DNA of 14,202 nucleotides from Tissierellia bacterium (GTDB lineage Bacteria > Bacillota > Clostridia > Tissierellales > Tissierellaceae): contig JAAYLY010000106.1 of assembly GCA_012521625.1 (NCBI GenBank), positions 1 through 14,202 on the forward strand. The letters run 5' to 3'. Positions 6,900-14,077 of the stretch are shown here, piece after piece. The notes beneath the pieces are model-generated. The model was given only the letters and a program-made list of their open reading frames with translations, was not told where the DNA came from and searched no databases. A program made the position numbers and the translations under genes. The first letter of the stretch is position 1, and every line of letters begins with the position of its first letter.

Positions 6900-7187
6900 A
6901 TGGGTAAGGATGTAGAGGGTAGAAGGATTTTGGATTACCTTCTTTTATTATTAATTTAGGGACATTCCGACGCCATCAGGCGGTTAGAGGGGGTTAAATA
7001 TGGGGTTGAGTACACCATCCCCAAGGAGGAGCTAATGGAGAGGCTAGCAGCCGGAGAAGATATTGATTTATCCACTGCTGACAAACACACTCGCCTCTGC
7101 TATATAGTAGCTATGAAGGGGCAGATAAGGAGAGAATACAATTCTAGAGATGACTTAATGATTATTAACTTTTTTACTTGTATATAA
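6900..7187 (+). pseudogene. Small coding-like stretch interrupted by in-frame TAG
   Basis: An ATG at 6900 has a good ribosome binding site (AAGGGAG, seven bases upstream) and codes for 19 residues (MGKDVEGRR, then a hydrophobic run) before a TAG at 6957-6959. The same frame continues open for 75 codons to TAA at 7187. The continuation looks like real protein: mixed charged and hydrophobic residues such as AIRRLEGVKYGVEYTIPKEE, then MERLAAGEDIDLSTADKH. It is visibly richer in G and C than the surrounding spacer. I do not recognise the family. TAG is an ordinary stop for several neighbours, so the simplest reading is a decayed or truncated gene. The last 12 residues (LMIINFFTCI region) are unlike the rest and overlap the rpsF promoter, so the original 3' end may be lost. 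An alternative is that only the part from ATG 7035 is translated. Confidence 0.45.
7035..7187 (+). CDS. Possible 50-residue small protein, alternative reading of the interrupted ORF
   Basis: ATG 7035 is preceded by a perfect AAGGAGG (7023-7029) at a spacing of five bases, so a 50-residue product (MERLAAGEDIDL onwards, ending NFFTCI) could be made even though the longer frame is broken by TAG. A tiny 11-codon ORF (7000-7035) with an AGAGGGGG site ends in TAATG overlapping this start, as in coupled leader peptides. The AAGGAGG may be coincidental because it also encodes Lys-Glu-Glu in the longer frame. No family recognised; expression unproven. Confidence 0.25.
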   Translation: MERLAAGEDIDLSTADKHTRLCYIVAMKGQIRREYNSRDDLMIINFFTCI

Positions 7188-7206
7188 TTCATTTAAGTGA
7201 TATAAT
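7178..7206 (+). promoter_or_regulatory. Sigma-A-type promoter of rpsF operon
   Basis: A weak -35 TTGTAT (7178-7183), a 17-base spacer and a perfect -10 TATAAT (7201-7206), the latter preceded by TG one base away (extended -10, TGATATAAT). Transcription would start near 7213, leaving a leader of about 55 bases before rpsF. Confidence 0.85.
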
Positions 7207-7219
7207 ATTTAAGATAAAT

Positions 7220-7257
7220 CCTTGCCCCATTCTAAATGGGGCCGATAGTCCATAAGG
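7220..7257 (+). promoter_or_regulatory. S6:S18-type ribosomal protein leader of rpsF
   Basis: The leader contains a seven-pair hairpin, CCCCATT (7225-7231), loop CTA, AATGGGG (7235-7241), immediately followed by CCG (7242-7244). CCTT (7220-7223) can pair with AAGG (7254-7257), which is part of the rpsF Shine-Dalgarno sequence. An apical hairpin with an adjacent conserved CCG and a closing lower stem is the layout described for the RNA element in rpsF leaders that binds the S6:S18 complex. Here the lower stem would hide the ribosome binding site, giving feedback repression. Assignment is by motif and position only. Confidence 0.68.
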
Positions 7258-7268
7258 AGGTGAATGAC

Positions 7269-7553
7269 GTGAGAAAATATGAAGCAATGTTTATCTTTTA
7301 CCCTAACCTAGAAGAGGAAAAGATCAATCAGCTAGTAGAAAGATTTAAAGGCATAATCGAGGCTGACGGATCAGTTACTAACGTCGATGATTGGGGAGTT
7401 AGAAAGTTAGCTTACTTAATCGATGACCACAGCGAAGGTCACTACGTATTAGTTAACTTTGACGCAACTCCAGCAGTTGTCGATGAGTTAGACAGGATAG
7501 CGAAGATTTCAGATATCGTCATGAGGCATATGATCATTAGAGAAGATGAGTAA
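7269..7553 (+). CDS. rpsF: 30S ribosomal protein S6
   Basis: Ribosomal protein S6 of 94 residues, the expected size, binding 16S rRNA together with S18 on the platform of the small subunit. The start RKYEAMFIFYP and the block DDWGVRKLAYLI plus the ending IVMRHMII are characteristic. I chose GTG 7269 as start: AAGGAGG (7254-7260) lies eight bases upstream and the protein then begins as S6 normally does. An in-frame ATG at 7236 would add 11 residues encoded by the leader hairpin and SD itself, so it is rejected. First gene of rpsF-ssb-rpsR, a classic Firmicutes cluster, probably autoregulated through the leader element. Confidence 0.96.
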   Translation: MRKYEAMFIFYPNLEEEKINQLVERFKGIIEADGSVTNVDDWGVRKLAYLIDDHSEGHYVLVNFDATPAVVDELDRIAKISDIVMRHMIIREDE

Positions 7554-7571
7554 TCCAAGGATGGTGAAATT

Positions 7572-8018
7572 ATGAATCATGTTGTATTAATTGGAAGGTT
7601 GACCAGGGATCCAGAGCTTAGGTATATACCCAATACAGGAACGGCCGTATCTACTTTTTCTTTGGCAGTGGATAAGCCCTTGTCTAAAGAGAAGAGGCAG
7701 GAAATGATAGCCAACAACCAGCCTACAGCAGACTTTATCAATATTGTAGTTTGGGGTAAAATGGCGGAAAACTGTGCAACTTACCTGGCTAAGGGTAGGT
7801 TAGTAGCTATACAGGGTAGGATTCAATCAAGAAGCTATGATGATAAGGAAGGCAGAAGGGTTTATGTTACTGAGGTAGTAGCCAATAACGTTGAGTTCTT
7901 AGAATGGGGAGATAGTCCAAATAGAAACACTGGATCGGATTTCTATGATTCACCAGACGCTGGATTCTCTGGAATAGAAGGATTCCATCCTACGGATAAT
8001 GACGATATTCCATTCTAG
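7572..8018 (+). CDS. ssb: Single-stranded DNA-binding protein SSB
   Basis: A 148-residue SSB. The OB fold covers about residues 1-110 (MNHVVLIGRLTRDPELRYIP, then TADFINIVVWGKMAENCATYL, then RLVAIQGRIQSRSYDDKEGRRVYVTEVVA). A flexible tail follows, ending in the acidic tip DNDDIPF that recruits replication and repair proteins. A short insertion of about ten residues (KRQEMIANNQP) sits in the loop before the ADF strand. It lies 18 bases after rpsF, with a modest GGTGA site, and 14 bases before rpsR; co-expression with S6 and S18 is the conserved arrangement. Nothing is missing. Confidence 0.97.
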   Translation: MNHVVLIGRLTRDPELRYIPNTGTAVSTFSLAVDKPLSKEKRQEMIANNQPTADFINIVVWGKMAENCATYLAKGRLVAIQGRIQSRSYDDKEGRRVYVTEVVANNVEFLEWGDSPNRNTGSDFYDSPDAGFSGIEGFHPTDNDDIPF

Positions 8019-8032
8019 AAGGAGGGGAAAAG

Positions 8033-8257
8033 ATGCAAAGAAGGTTTAAGCCAAGAAAAAGAGTCTGCAGCTTCTGCGCTGAAAAAGTAGAACGTATAGA
8101 CTATAAGGATATAAATGTATTAAAAAAATATATAACAGACAGAGGCAAGATTTTACCAAGAAGAATTTCTGGTAACTGCGCAAAACATCAAAGACAAGTT
8201 ACATTGGCTATAAAAAGAGCTAGACAAGTAGCCTTATTACCATATACTGCAGAATAG
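8033..8257 (+). CDS. rpsR: 30S ribosomal protein S18 (zinc-ribbon type)
   Basis: S18 of 74 residues, the binding partner of S6 on the small-subunit platform. Diagnostic stretches are IDYKDINVLKKYI, RGKILPRRISG and LAIKRARQVALLPY. It has a C12-x2-C15 pair near the N terminus and C49-x2-H52 further on, so it is the metal-binding (C+) form of S18, unlike the Bacillus subtilis protein, which lacks these. A strong AAGGAGG site (8019-8025) lies seven bases before the ATG. Last gene of its operon, followed by a clear terminator. Confidence 0.97.
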   Translation: MQRRFKPRKRVCSFCAEKVERIDYKDINVLKKYITDRGKILPRRISGNCAKHQRQVTLAIKRARQVALLPYTAE

Positions 8258-8260
8258 AAT

Positions 8261-8287
8261 AAGAGAGGATTAGCCTCTCTTTTTTAT
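8261..8287 (+). terminator. Intrinsic terminator of rpsF-ssb-rpsR
   Basis: AAGAGAGG (8261-8268), loop ATTAG, CCTCTCTT (8274-8281): a perfect eight-pair stem running into a T-rich tail. It starts just past the rpsR stop codon. Confidence 0.93.
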
Positions 8288-8316
8288 TTGACTTATTATC
8301 CCTAAGTCTGTATTAT
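8288..8316 (+). promoter_or_regulatory. Sigma-A-type promoter of the MazG-like to dnaB operon
   Basis: TTGACT (8288-8293), a 17-base spacer and TATTAT (8311-8316), directly after the rpsR terminator. An inverted repeat CTTATTA (8292-8298) / TAATAAG (8319-8325) overlaps and flanks the promoter and could be an operator, though it is A/T-rich and may be chance. Confidence 0.8.
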
Positions 8317-8360
8317 TTTAATAAGACCTTTTAACATAGTTTGATAAGGTGGGGAATAAG

Positions 8361-8675
8361 TTGGATAATAAGGATATAGATATAGTCAAGAATATGAAGA
8401 CTATAGATTGGTTAAAATCAGAGCTGTTAACCAATATAGCATATTTACACAGGATCTTCATAGACTCAGAATTAAATAGTAAGGAAAATATAGAGGATAC
8501 CCTCTCCAATATAATAATCCAGTCCTATTTATTAGGTAAAAGGCTAGGTATAGGCTTTGAAAGGATAGATTCTGCCATGAAGGACAATATTAGGCTGAAC
8601 CTAATCCAAGAACATAAGATAGAGAGATGGTATGGCGACCTAAGTAAGCTTTTAGACCATATAGATGATAGATAA
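8361..8675 (+). CDS. MazG-like family protein
   Basis: A small, mostly helical, soluble protein of 104 residues. Its pattern (WLKSELLTNIAYLHRIFID, then LSNIIIQSYLLGKRLGIGFERID, then HKIERWYGDLSKLLDHI) fits the short MazG-like family found in Clostridia next to rpsR and the DUF2232 gene. True MazG proteins hydrolyse nucleoside triphosphates using an EExxE-type metal site; I do not see a full copy here, so catalytic activity is uncertain. I chose TTG 8361 as start because AAGGTGGGG lies six bases before it; a GTG at 8349 overlaps that site and has none of its own. The gene's end is 16 bases from the next start. First gene of its operon. Confidence 0.7.
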   Translation: MDNKDIDIVKNMKTIDWLKSELLTNIAYLHRIFIDSELNSKENIEDTLSNIIIQSYLLGKRLGIGFERIDSAMKDNIRLNLIQEHKIERWYGDLSKLLDHIDDR

Positions 8676-8691
8676 AACTGAGGTGAATTAT

Positions 8692-9642
8692 ATGAATGGC
8701 AATGAGGCCAACAAGAAGATCATAGAATGTGTCATCTTAACTATAATCATGAGTATGACTATAGTGTTTTCTTTATATTTCTTTCCTATTTTAATATTAA
8801 TTTTGCCAGTACCCTTTATCATATATGGAATCAAGCATGACTTAATATCTAGCATTACAAGTCTAATTATTAGCTTTGTAATAGTGAGCATTTTTACAAG
8901 TATTGGTATAAGCCTTTCCTATCTTCTGTTATTGGGACCCGTTATAATCATAAATATATACCATATAAAGAGGAGGGCTTCCCCCAATAAGGTAATCCTT
9001 TATTCAGCAGTTGCCTTTTTTACTTCTAATTTAATCCTATTTGCCTTACAAAGCCTTAGTGGAGCCAATCTTATTTTGGAGTTAAAGGAAGGCTTTAGGC
9101 AAACCCTAGCAGCTCAGATGGAGATCTTTAAGGAGATGGGTTTAACATCCTATGAATTACTGGAAAGAAGGGAAGCTATAAAAAGCCAATATCAAACCCT
9201 ACTATTGATAATCCCATCAATGATGCTGCTTACATCGGTAATAATCAGTAGCATATACTATAGATTAACTGTCCATGGCCTTAGGAAAATTGGCATCGGC
9301 ATATTAAATATACCAAGGTTTAGTAAATTTAGCTTGCCGGATAATTTCGTTGCAGGTTCTCTATTTATGCTAATTTCCGCCTTTATCATAAGTTGGTTGG
9401 ATATCCCATTGGCAACACCTGTTTATGTGAATATAATAGTTTTATTAGTATTTGTTCTCTTTATTCAGGGCTTATCCGTCATAGACCATCTATTGAATAA
9501 GATAAGGATGAAGAGGTTTATCAAGATAATATCATATTTTATAATATTTTTAACACCCCAAATATATAATTTAATATCCATCCTGGGGGGCATAGATGTC
9601 TTATTAGACCTGAGGAAGATTAGAGGGTCTAAATCCATTTAG
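8692..9642 (+). CDS. DUF2232 / YybS-family membrane protein
   Basis: An integral membrane protein of 316 residues with about eight hydrophobic segments: two or three in the first 100 residues, one at about 107-125, one at about 172-190, and several after 220. A charged, helical extracytoplasmic or cytoplasmic stretch lies at about 128-168 (LKEGFRQTLAAQMEIFKEMG). Its layout and position just before the GdpP gene match the YybS/DUF2232 family of Firmicutes, whose biochemical role is not known to me. The ATG at 8692 has GAGGTGA five bases upstream; an earlier in-frame ATG (8665) lies inside the MazG-like gene without a ribosome binding site. Its TAG stop is part of the Shine-Dalgarno AGGAGG of the next gene, which suggests coupled translation. 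Confidence 0.82.
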   Translation: MNGNEANKKIIECVILTIIMSMTIVFSLYFFPILILILPVPFIIYGIKHDLISSITSLIISFVIVSIFTSIGISLSYLLLLGPVIIINIYHIKRRASPNKVILYSAVAFFTSNLILFALQSLSGANLILELKEGFRQTLAAQMEIFKEMGLTSYELLERREAIKSQYQTLLLIIPSMMLLTSVIISSIYYRLTVHGLRKIGIGILNIPRFSKFSLPDNFVAGSLFMLISAFIISWLDIPLATPVYVNIIVLLVFVLFIQGLSVIDHLLNKIRMKRFIKIISYFIIFLTPQIYNLISILGGIDVLLDLRKIRGSKSI

Positions 9643-9652
9643 GAGGATTTTT

Positions 9653-11647
9653 ATGGAAGATAAGAACTTATTCCACTGGTGGGATAATAAATTTTATTTA
9701 ATAGCTCTTTTTATATTTACTATCATAATATGGATCTACCAACCTGTTTTAGGAGTCATATCACTGCTCGTATTAGCCTACCTGGTATATCATACCATTA
9801 CTGAAACGGATAAAAAGAACAAATTAGTAAAAAGGCATATAGAGATCCTGTCAGAGGAATTTGAAACGGCAGCTAAACATGCCATCTTTAACATGCCCTT
9901 TCCCCTAGTTATTATAGATGAAAAGGGCAGCATCACTTGGTATAACACTCCATTTCTAAATATGATCATTGAAGAAGATATACTAAATGAAAGGATTTAT
10001 GATCTAGTACCAGGTTTTAACCTGGAGGACTTATTAAAGGGTGAAGAAAATGAGCCCTTAAATATTAAATACGATAACAAGACCTATCTAGTCTATCCTA
10101 ATTTCATAGATGGCAAGAAGACCGCTAGCTCTAGAAATAGATTAATCATGCTTTACTGGGTAGACTTTACCATATACTTTGGATTGGCAAATAAATATAG
10201 GAACGAAAAGCCAATAGTTTCCCTAGTATATATAGATAATTTTGATGATGTGAAGAATAACACTCCAGATGTAAACAGGCCCCTCCTTATTGCAGAAATA
10301 GATAAGAGGATAAATGAGTACTTTTTACAATATAATGGCCTTGTTAGGAAGTATGAAAATGATAAATATCTGGTAATTATAGAAAATCAGGCCTTAGAGG
10401 AGATCCAGGAGAAGAAGTTCGATATTTTAGATGAAATCAGGGAATTGGATATGGGCAACACCATTCCAATAACTCTGAGTATCGGTGTTTCTGCCACCGG
10501 GGAGGACTTCAACCAATCTTACAACAATGCTAAGGCAGCCATAGATATTGCCCTAGGAAGGGGGGGAGACCAGGCCGTTCTAAACAAGGAAGGGGCCTAT
10601 GAATTCTATGGTGGAAAATCCAAGGCCCTAGAAAAGAGGAATAAGGTAAGGGCTAGGGTAATCGGTCATGCCTTAAGGCAGCTAATAGACCAGGCGGATA
10701 ATGTGTTTGTAATGGGCCATAAAAACCCTGATATGGATTCCATAGGGGCTGCCATAGGTGTCATCAGTGCCGTTAGAAGTAGGGGCAAGAAGGGTTATAT
10801 AATATTAAATGGGGAAAATCCATCTATAATAAATATCTGTGATAAGATGAGGGAGGAGCAGCCGGAGCTACTGGAATCCATAATTAGCTCCCAGGAGGCT
10901 GAAGAGTTGGTAAGCCATAACAGCCTGATGATCCTGGTAGATAATCACAAACCTAGCTTTACAGAGGCTCCTGACTTACTAGATTTAGTAAATAAAATCG
11001 TAGTTATAGACCATCATAGGAGGGGAGCGGAATTCGTAAAGGATCCGGTTTTAACCTATCTAGAGCCTTATGCGTCCTCCACTAGTGAACTGGTGACAGA
11101 GATTCTAACTTATATGAGTGACCGAATCAATTTAACAAAATTTGAGGCAGAGGCCCTCTTAGCTGGAATCACAGTAGATACCAACAATTACAGCTTTAAA
11201 ACAGGTGTAAGGACCTTTGAGGCTGCATCTACCCTAAAGAGGGCAGGAGCAGATACGACGGCGGTAAAACAATTATTTAGGGACGACCACGAAACTTACC
11301 TATATAAGGCTGAGGTAATCGGGTCTTCAAAGATAGTATTTGATAATATAGTAATAGGAAGGTTGGAAAGGGATATTGAAAATGGCCTGCTAATTGCAGC
11401 ACAGGCGGCCAATGAACTACTGGGAGTCAAGGGTATCAAGGCTTCCTTTGTACTGACCTATTCCAACGACCGAGTCCATATTTCCGCCAGGTCCTTGGGA
11501 GATATGTCAGTCCAACTTATAATGGAGGACTTAGGTGGTGGCGGACACTTAACTAGTGCTGCAGCCCAGCTTTTAGGGGTTACCATCGATGAAGCAGAAA
11601 CCATGTTGATAGAAGCAATAGATAAATATCTTAAGGAAGGTGAATAA
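9653..11647 (+). CDS. gdpP: Membrane c-di-AMP phosphodiesterase GdpP (DHH family)
   Basis: A 664-residue protein with the full GdpP architecture. Two membrane segments are at about 13-48, a degenerate PAS domain at about 75-150, a degenerate GGDEF domain at about 170-320 in which the motif is replaced by ENDKY (235-239), a DHH domain from about 345, and DHHA1 to the end. DHH motifs are complete: GHKNPDMDS (355-363), VDNH (429-432), IDHHRRG (452-458), VDTNNY (508-513). The DHHA1 glycine motif GGGGH is at 628-632. The family cleaves c-di-AMP to pApA at the membrane, affecting potassium and osmolyte balance and cell-wall stress. The SD AGGAGG lies about six bases before the ATG and overlaps the preceding stop. 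It is eight residues or so longer than typical relatives at most; no damage is seen. Confidence 0.94.
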   Translation: MEDKNLFHWWDNKFYLIALFIFTIIIWIYQPVLGVISLLVLAYLVYHTITETDKKNKLVKRHIEILSEEFETAAKHAIFNMPFPLVIIDEKGSITWYNTPFLNMIIEEDILNERIYDLVPGFNLEDLLKGEENEPLNIKYDNKTYLVYPNFIDGKKTASSRNRLIMLYWVDFTIYFGLANKYRNEKPIVSLVYIDNFDDVKNNTPDVNRPLLIAEIDKRINEYFLQYNGLVRKYENDKYLVIIENQALEEIQEKKFDILDEIRELDMGNTIPITLSIGVSATGEDFNQSYNNAKAAIDIALGRGGDQAVLNKEGAYEFYGGKSKALEKRNKVRARVIGHALRQLIDQADNVFVMGHKNPDMDSIGAAIGVISAVRSRGKKGYIILNGENPSIINICDKMREEQPELLESIISSQEAEELVSHNSLMILVDNHKPSFTEAPDLLDLVNKIVVIDHHRRGAEFVKDPVLTYLEPYASSTSELVTEILTYMSDRINLTKFEAEALLAGITVDTNNYSFKTGVRTFEAASTLKRAGADTTAVKQLFRDDHETYLYKAEVIGSSKIVFDNIVIGRLERDIENGLLIAAQAANELLGVKGIKASFVLTYSNDRVHISARSLGDMSVQLIMEDLGGGGHLTSAAAQLLGVTIDEAETMLIEAIDKYLKEGE

Positions 11648-11648
11648 G

Positions 11649-12095
11649 ATGAAGGTAATTTTATTACAAGATGTGAAAGGTTTAGGTAAGGCAGGGGAGT
11701 TAGTAAATGCCAAGACTGGCTATGCTAGAAACTTTTTATTTCCTAAGGGATTAGCTATAGAGGCTACACCAGCCAACTTAAAGAAGTGGAAGGAAGAACA
11801 GAAGGAAAAGGAAGCCCAAAGGCAAAAGGAAAAGGCAGAAGCTTTAGAGCTTAAGAAAAAGATTGAAGCTATAAGCTTAGAATTTAAGGGCAAGGGTGGA
11901 GAAGGTGGCAGGCTATTTGGCTCAATCACTTCTAAGGATATAGCTGATAAGTTGAAGAAGGAACACAAGATTGAAGTAGACAGGAAGAAGATAGAATTAA
12001 AGGAAAATATAAAAACTACAGGTATAACTAATGTGGAAATCAGAGTATATCCTGAAATAACAGCTACTTTAAAGGTTAATGTAGTCCTAGAATAG
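11649..12095 (+). CDS. rplI: 50S ribosomal protein L9
   Basis: L9 of 148 residues, the standard length. It has the N-terminal rRNA-binding domain MKVILLQDVKGLGKAGELV with the signature GYARNFLFPKGLA, a long charged connecting helix at about 45-75 rich in Lys and Glu (KEKEAQRQKEKAEALELKKK), and the C-terminal domain (GGRLFGSITSKDIADKL onwards). The start is ATG 11649, one base after the gdpP stop; AAGGAAGGTGA at the end of gdpP supplies the ribosome binding site. An in-frame GTG at 11640 would add three residues and lacks support. It is followed 11 bases later by dnaB, the usual Firmicutes order. Confidence 0.97.
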   Translation: MKVILLQDVKGLGKAGELVNAKTGYARNFLFPKGLAIEATPANLKKWKEEQKEKEAQRQKEKAEALELKKKIEAISLEFKGKGGEGGRLFGSITSKDIADKLKKEHKIEVDRKKIELKENIKTTGITNVEIRVYPEITATLKVNVVLE

Positions 12096-12106
12096 TAGGT
12101 GATTAG

Positions 12107-13447
12107 ATGGAAGCTGTTAGTTTAGGAAGGATTCCACCTCATAGTATAGAAGCAGAGCAATCCGTTTTGGCTGCCATGCTAGTGGACAAGGAAGCCATAA
12201 ATACATCTATTGAGATCATCAAGCCTGAGGATTTTTATAAGGAAGCCAATAGGGAAATCTACGAAGCCATATTGGAGCTATTCAATAAAAGTGAACCTGT
12301 AGATTTAATCACCCTTTCTGAGGAATTAAGGAGAAGGGGCACCTTAGAAAATGTAGGTGGAGTCACCTATTTAGCTAATCTATCTAGTAGCGTAGCAACT
12401 ACAGCTAATACACAATACTACTGTGAAATTGTAAGGGAAAAAGCCATCTTAAGGAGATTAATAAAATCCAGTAATGAGATTATGGGTCTAGCCTATGAGG
12501 ATACGGAGGAGGTAGGATCCATCATCGAGAAGGCTGAAAAGGCCATATTCGACATAACCCAGGGTACCCATAGGGAAGGCTTTAGCCCCATTAGTGAAGT
12601 TTTACTAGACAGCTTTGCCAAGATAGAAGAGATGGCAGCCAATCAAGGGGAATTAACTGGTTTAACTACTGGATTTATAGATATAGATAATAAGCTTTCA
12701 GGCTTACAAAAGTCAGACCTAGTACTTTTAGCAGCAAGACCTTCCATGGGTAAAACTGCCCTAGGTATAAATATCTGCGTCAACAGTGCTTTAAAAGCCA
12801 AGGCAAAAGTTGCCATCTTCTCCTTGGAGATGTCTAAGGAACAATTGGTACAGAGGATGATTTCATCTGTGGCTCATGTGGACCTACAGAAGATCATAAG
12901 CGGTAGGTTGACGGAGGATGAATGGCTGCAGATTATAAACTCCATGGGACCATTATCCCAGGCGGATATCTATATAGACGATACGGCGGGTATCTCCTTA
13001 ACAGAGATGAAGGCCAAGTGTAGAAGGCTGAAGATGGAAAAGGGCCTAGACCTAGTCCTGGTGGACTATCTCCAATTAATGCAGATAGAGGGCCATTCTG
13101 AAAATAGGCAGCAGGAGATTTCTGCCATTTCCAGAGGACTTAAGGCCTTGGCTAAGGAGATGGATTGTCCAGTTATTGCCCTATCCCAGCTTTCACGTGC
13201 ACCAGAACTGAGGGCAGACCACAGGCCAATCTTATCTGACTTAAGGGAGTCAGGAGCCATAGAGCAGGATGCTGACGTTGTAATGTTTTTATATAGGGAT
13301 GAATATTATCATGAAGATTCGGATAAGAAAAATATAGGGGAAGTTATCATAGCAAAACACAGGAATGGTCCGACAGGTACTGTAGAATTAGTCTTTAAAA
13401 AGGAATTTACTAAGTTCTTAAATAAGGAGAATATATTAACGGAGTAG
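12107..13447 (+). CDS. dnaB: Replicative DNA helicase DnaB
   Basis: The hexameric replicative helicase (called DnaC in Bacillus subtilis), 446 residues, full length. The N-terminal domain (about 8-110) begins RIPPHSIEAEQSVLAAMLVD and interacts with primase. A linker helix follows, then the RecA-like motor domain. Walker A is ARPSMGKT (210-217), H1a FSLEMS (238-243), Walker B LVLVDYLQL (316-324), SQLSRAPE around 360-367, SDLRESGAIEQDAD around 377-390, and the arginine-finger region KHRNGPTG (417-424). No intein or insertion interrupts it, although DnaB often carries inteins. The ATG follows AGGTGAT. It is transcribed with rplI and probably with the acetyltransferase gene 15 bases downstream. 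Confidence 0.97.
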   Translation: MEAVSLGRIPPHSIEAEQSVLAAMLVDKEAINTSIEIIKPEDFYKEANREIYEAILELFNKSEPVDLITLSEELRRRGTLENVGGVTYLANLSSSVATTANTQYYCEIVREKAILRRLIKSSNEIMGLAYEDTEEVGSIIEKAEKAIFDITQGTHREGFSPISEVLLDSFAKIEEMAANQGELTGLTTGFIDIDNKLSGLQKSDLVLLAARPSMGKTALGINICVNSALKAKAKVAIFSLEMSKEQLVQRMISSVAHVDLQKIISGRLTEDEWLQIINSMGPLSQADIYIDDTAGISLTEMKAKCRRLKMEKGLDLVLVDYLQLMQIEGHSENRQQEISAISRGLKALAKEMDCPVIALSQLSRAPELRADHRPILSDLRESGAIEQDADVVMFLYRDEYYHEDSDKKNIGEVIIAKHRNGPTGTVELVFKKEFTKFLNKENILTE

Positions 13448-13462
13448 ATCTAGGAGATAGCT

Positions 13463-14053
13463 ATGAAGATTATTGGAGATAGAGTGACCATAAGACCTCT
13501 TCAACTAGAGGATGTTTTTTACATGAGGAATTGGGGTTGTCATGACAACCCCTTATTAAGTGATTATAATTTTCCCAATATGACTGATGAACAGATAAAG
13601 AAATGGTACAAGCACAAGACCAGTTCTTTTTTTAATAAGTATTATGGGGTTTTAAATGAGGATAAGAGGCTTATTGGTTATTTTGGAATCAAGGATATTA
13701 AATACCTTAAAAGGGAATCTACCCTAGGGGTAGTATTCGATCCTAATTTCATAAATAAGGGATACGGTACTGAAACCCTAAGGGAGTATTTAAAATACTA
13801 CTTTAACCATATGAAGATGAAGCGGATGTATCTGGAAGTGGCGGAATTTAACAAAAGGGCCATGCGGGTATATGAAAAGTTAGGCTTTAAGATAAATGGT
13901 TATTATCTAGAAGAATTCCACGACCACAAGCTAGATTTAAACAATAAATACTTCCAAGAAGCCAAATCCTGTTTTGTAATAGTAAATGAAAAAATATATA
14001 ATTATATATACAGGATGAAGTTAGAGAAATATGATTTTATAAAGTATCTTTAG
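13463..14053 (+). CDS. GNAT-family N-acetyltransferase
   Basis: A 196-residue acetyltransferase of the RimJ/RimL-like GNAT fold. The N terminus (GDRVTIRPLQLEDVFYMRNW) is the typical first strand and helix. The acetyl-CoA pyrophosphate loop is NKGYGTETL (98-106) after the strand TLGVVFDP, and the ending block EVAEFNKRAMRVYEKLGFKINGYY is the usual last motif. The substrate cannot be told from sequence; candidates include protein N termini, amino sugars or polyamines. A C-terminal extension of about 45 residues (from residue 152) is lysine- and tyrosine-rich and more A/T-rich than the dnaB gene. SD AGGAGA is five bases before the ATG, and the gene begins 15 bases after dnaB, so it is probably the last gene of that operon. 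Confidence 0.85.
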   Translation: MKIIGDRVTIRPLQLEDVFYMRNWGCHDNPLLSDYNFPNMTDEQIKKWYKHKTSSFFNKYYGVLNEDKRLIGYFGIKDIKYLKRESTLGVVFDPNFINKGYGTETLREYLKYYFNHMKMKRMYLEVAEFNKRAMRVYEKLGFKINGYYLEEFHDHKLDLNNKYFQEAKSCFVIVNEKIYNYIYRMKLEKYDFIKYL

Positions 14054-14077
14054 TTTTTAATTGTAATTGAAGATTGG

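Noticed and set aside
6957..6959. UAG as pyrrolysine or programmed read-through
   Set aside because: Neighbouring genes (ssb, dnaB, phoU, phoR, rplI) use TAG as the normal stop, there is no methylamine gene context, and no obvious read-through signal is seen.
7236..7268. Upstream ATG extension of rpsF
   Set aside because: The extra 11 residues would be encoded by the leader hairpin and the Shine-Dalgarno; GTG 7269 has ideal spacing and gives a normal S6 N terminus.
12107..13447. Intein in DnaB
   Set aside because: Walker A and downstream motifs run at normal spacing within 446 residues, with no inserted domain.
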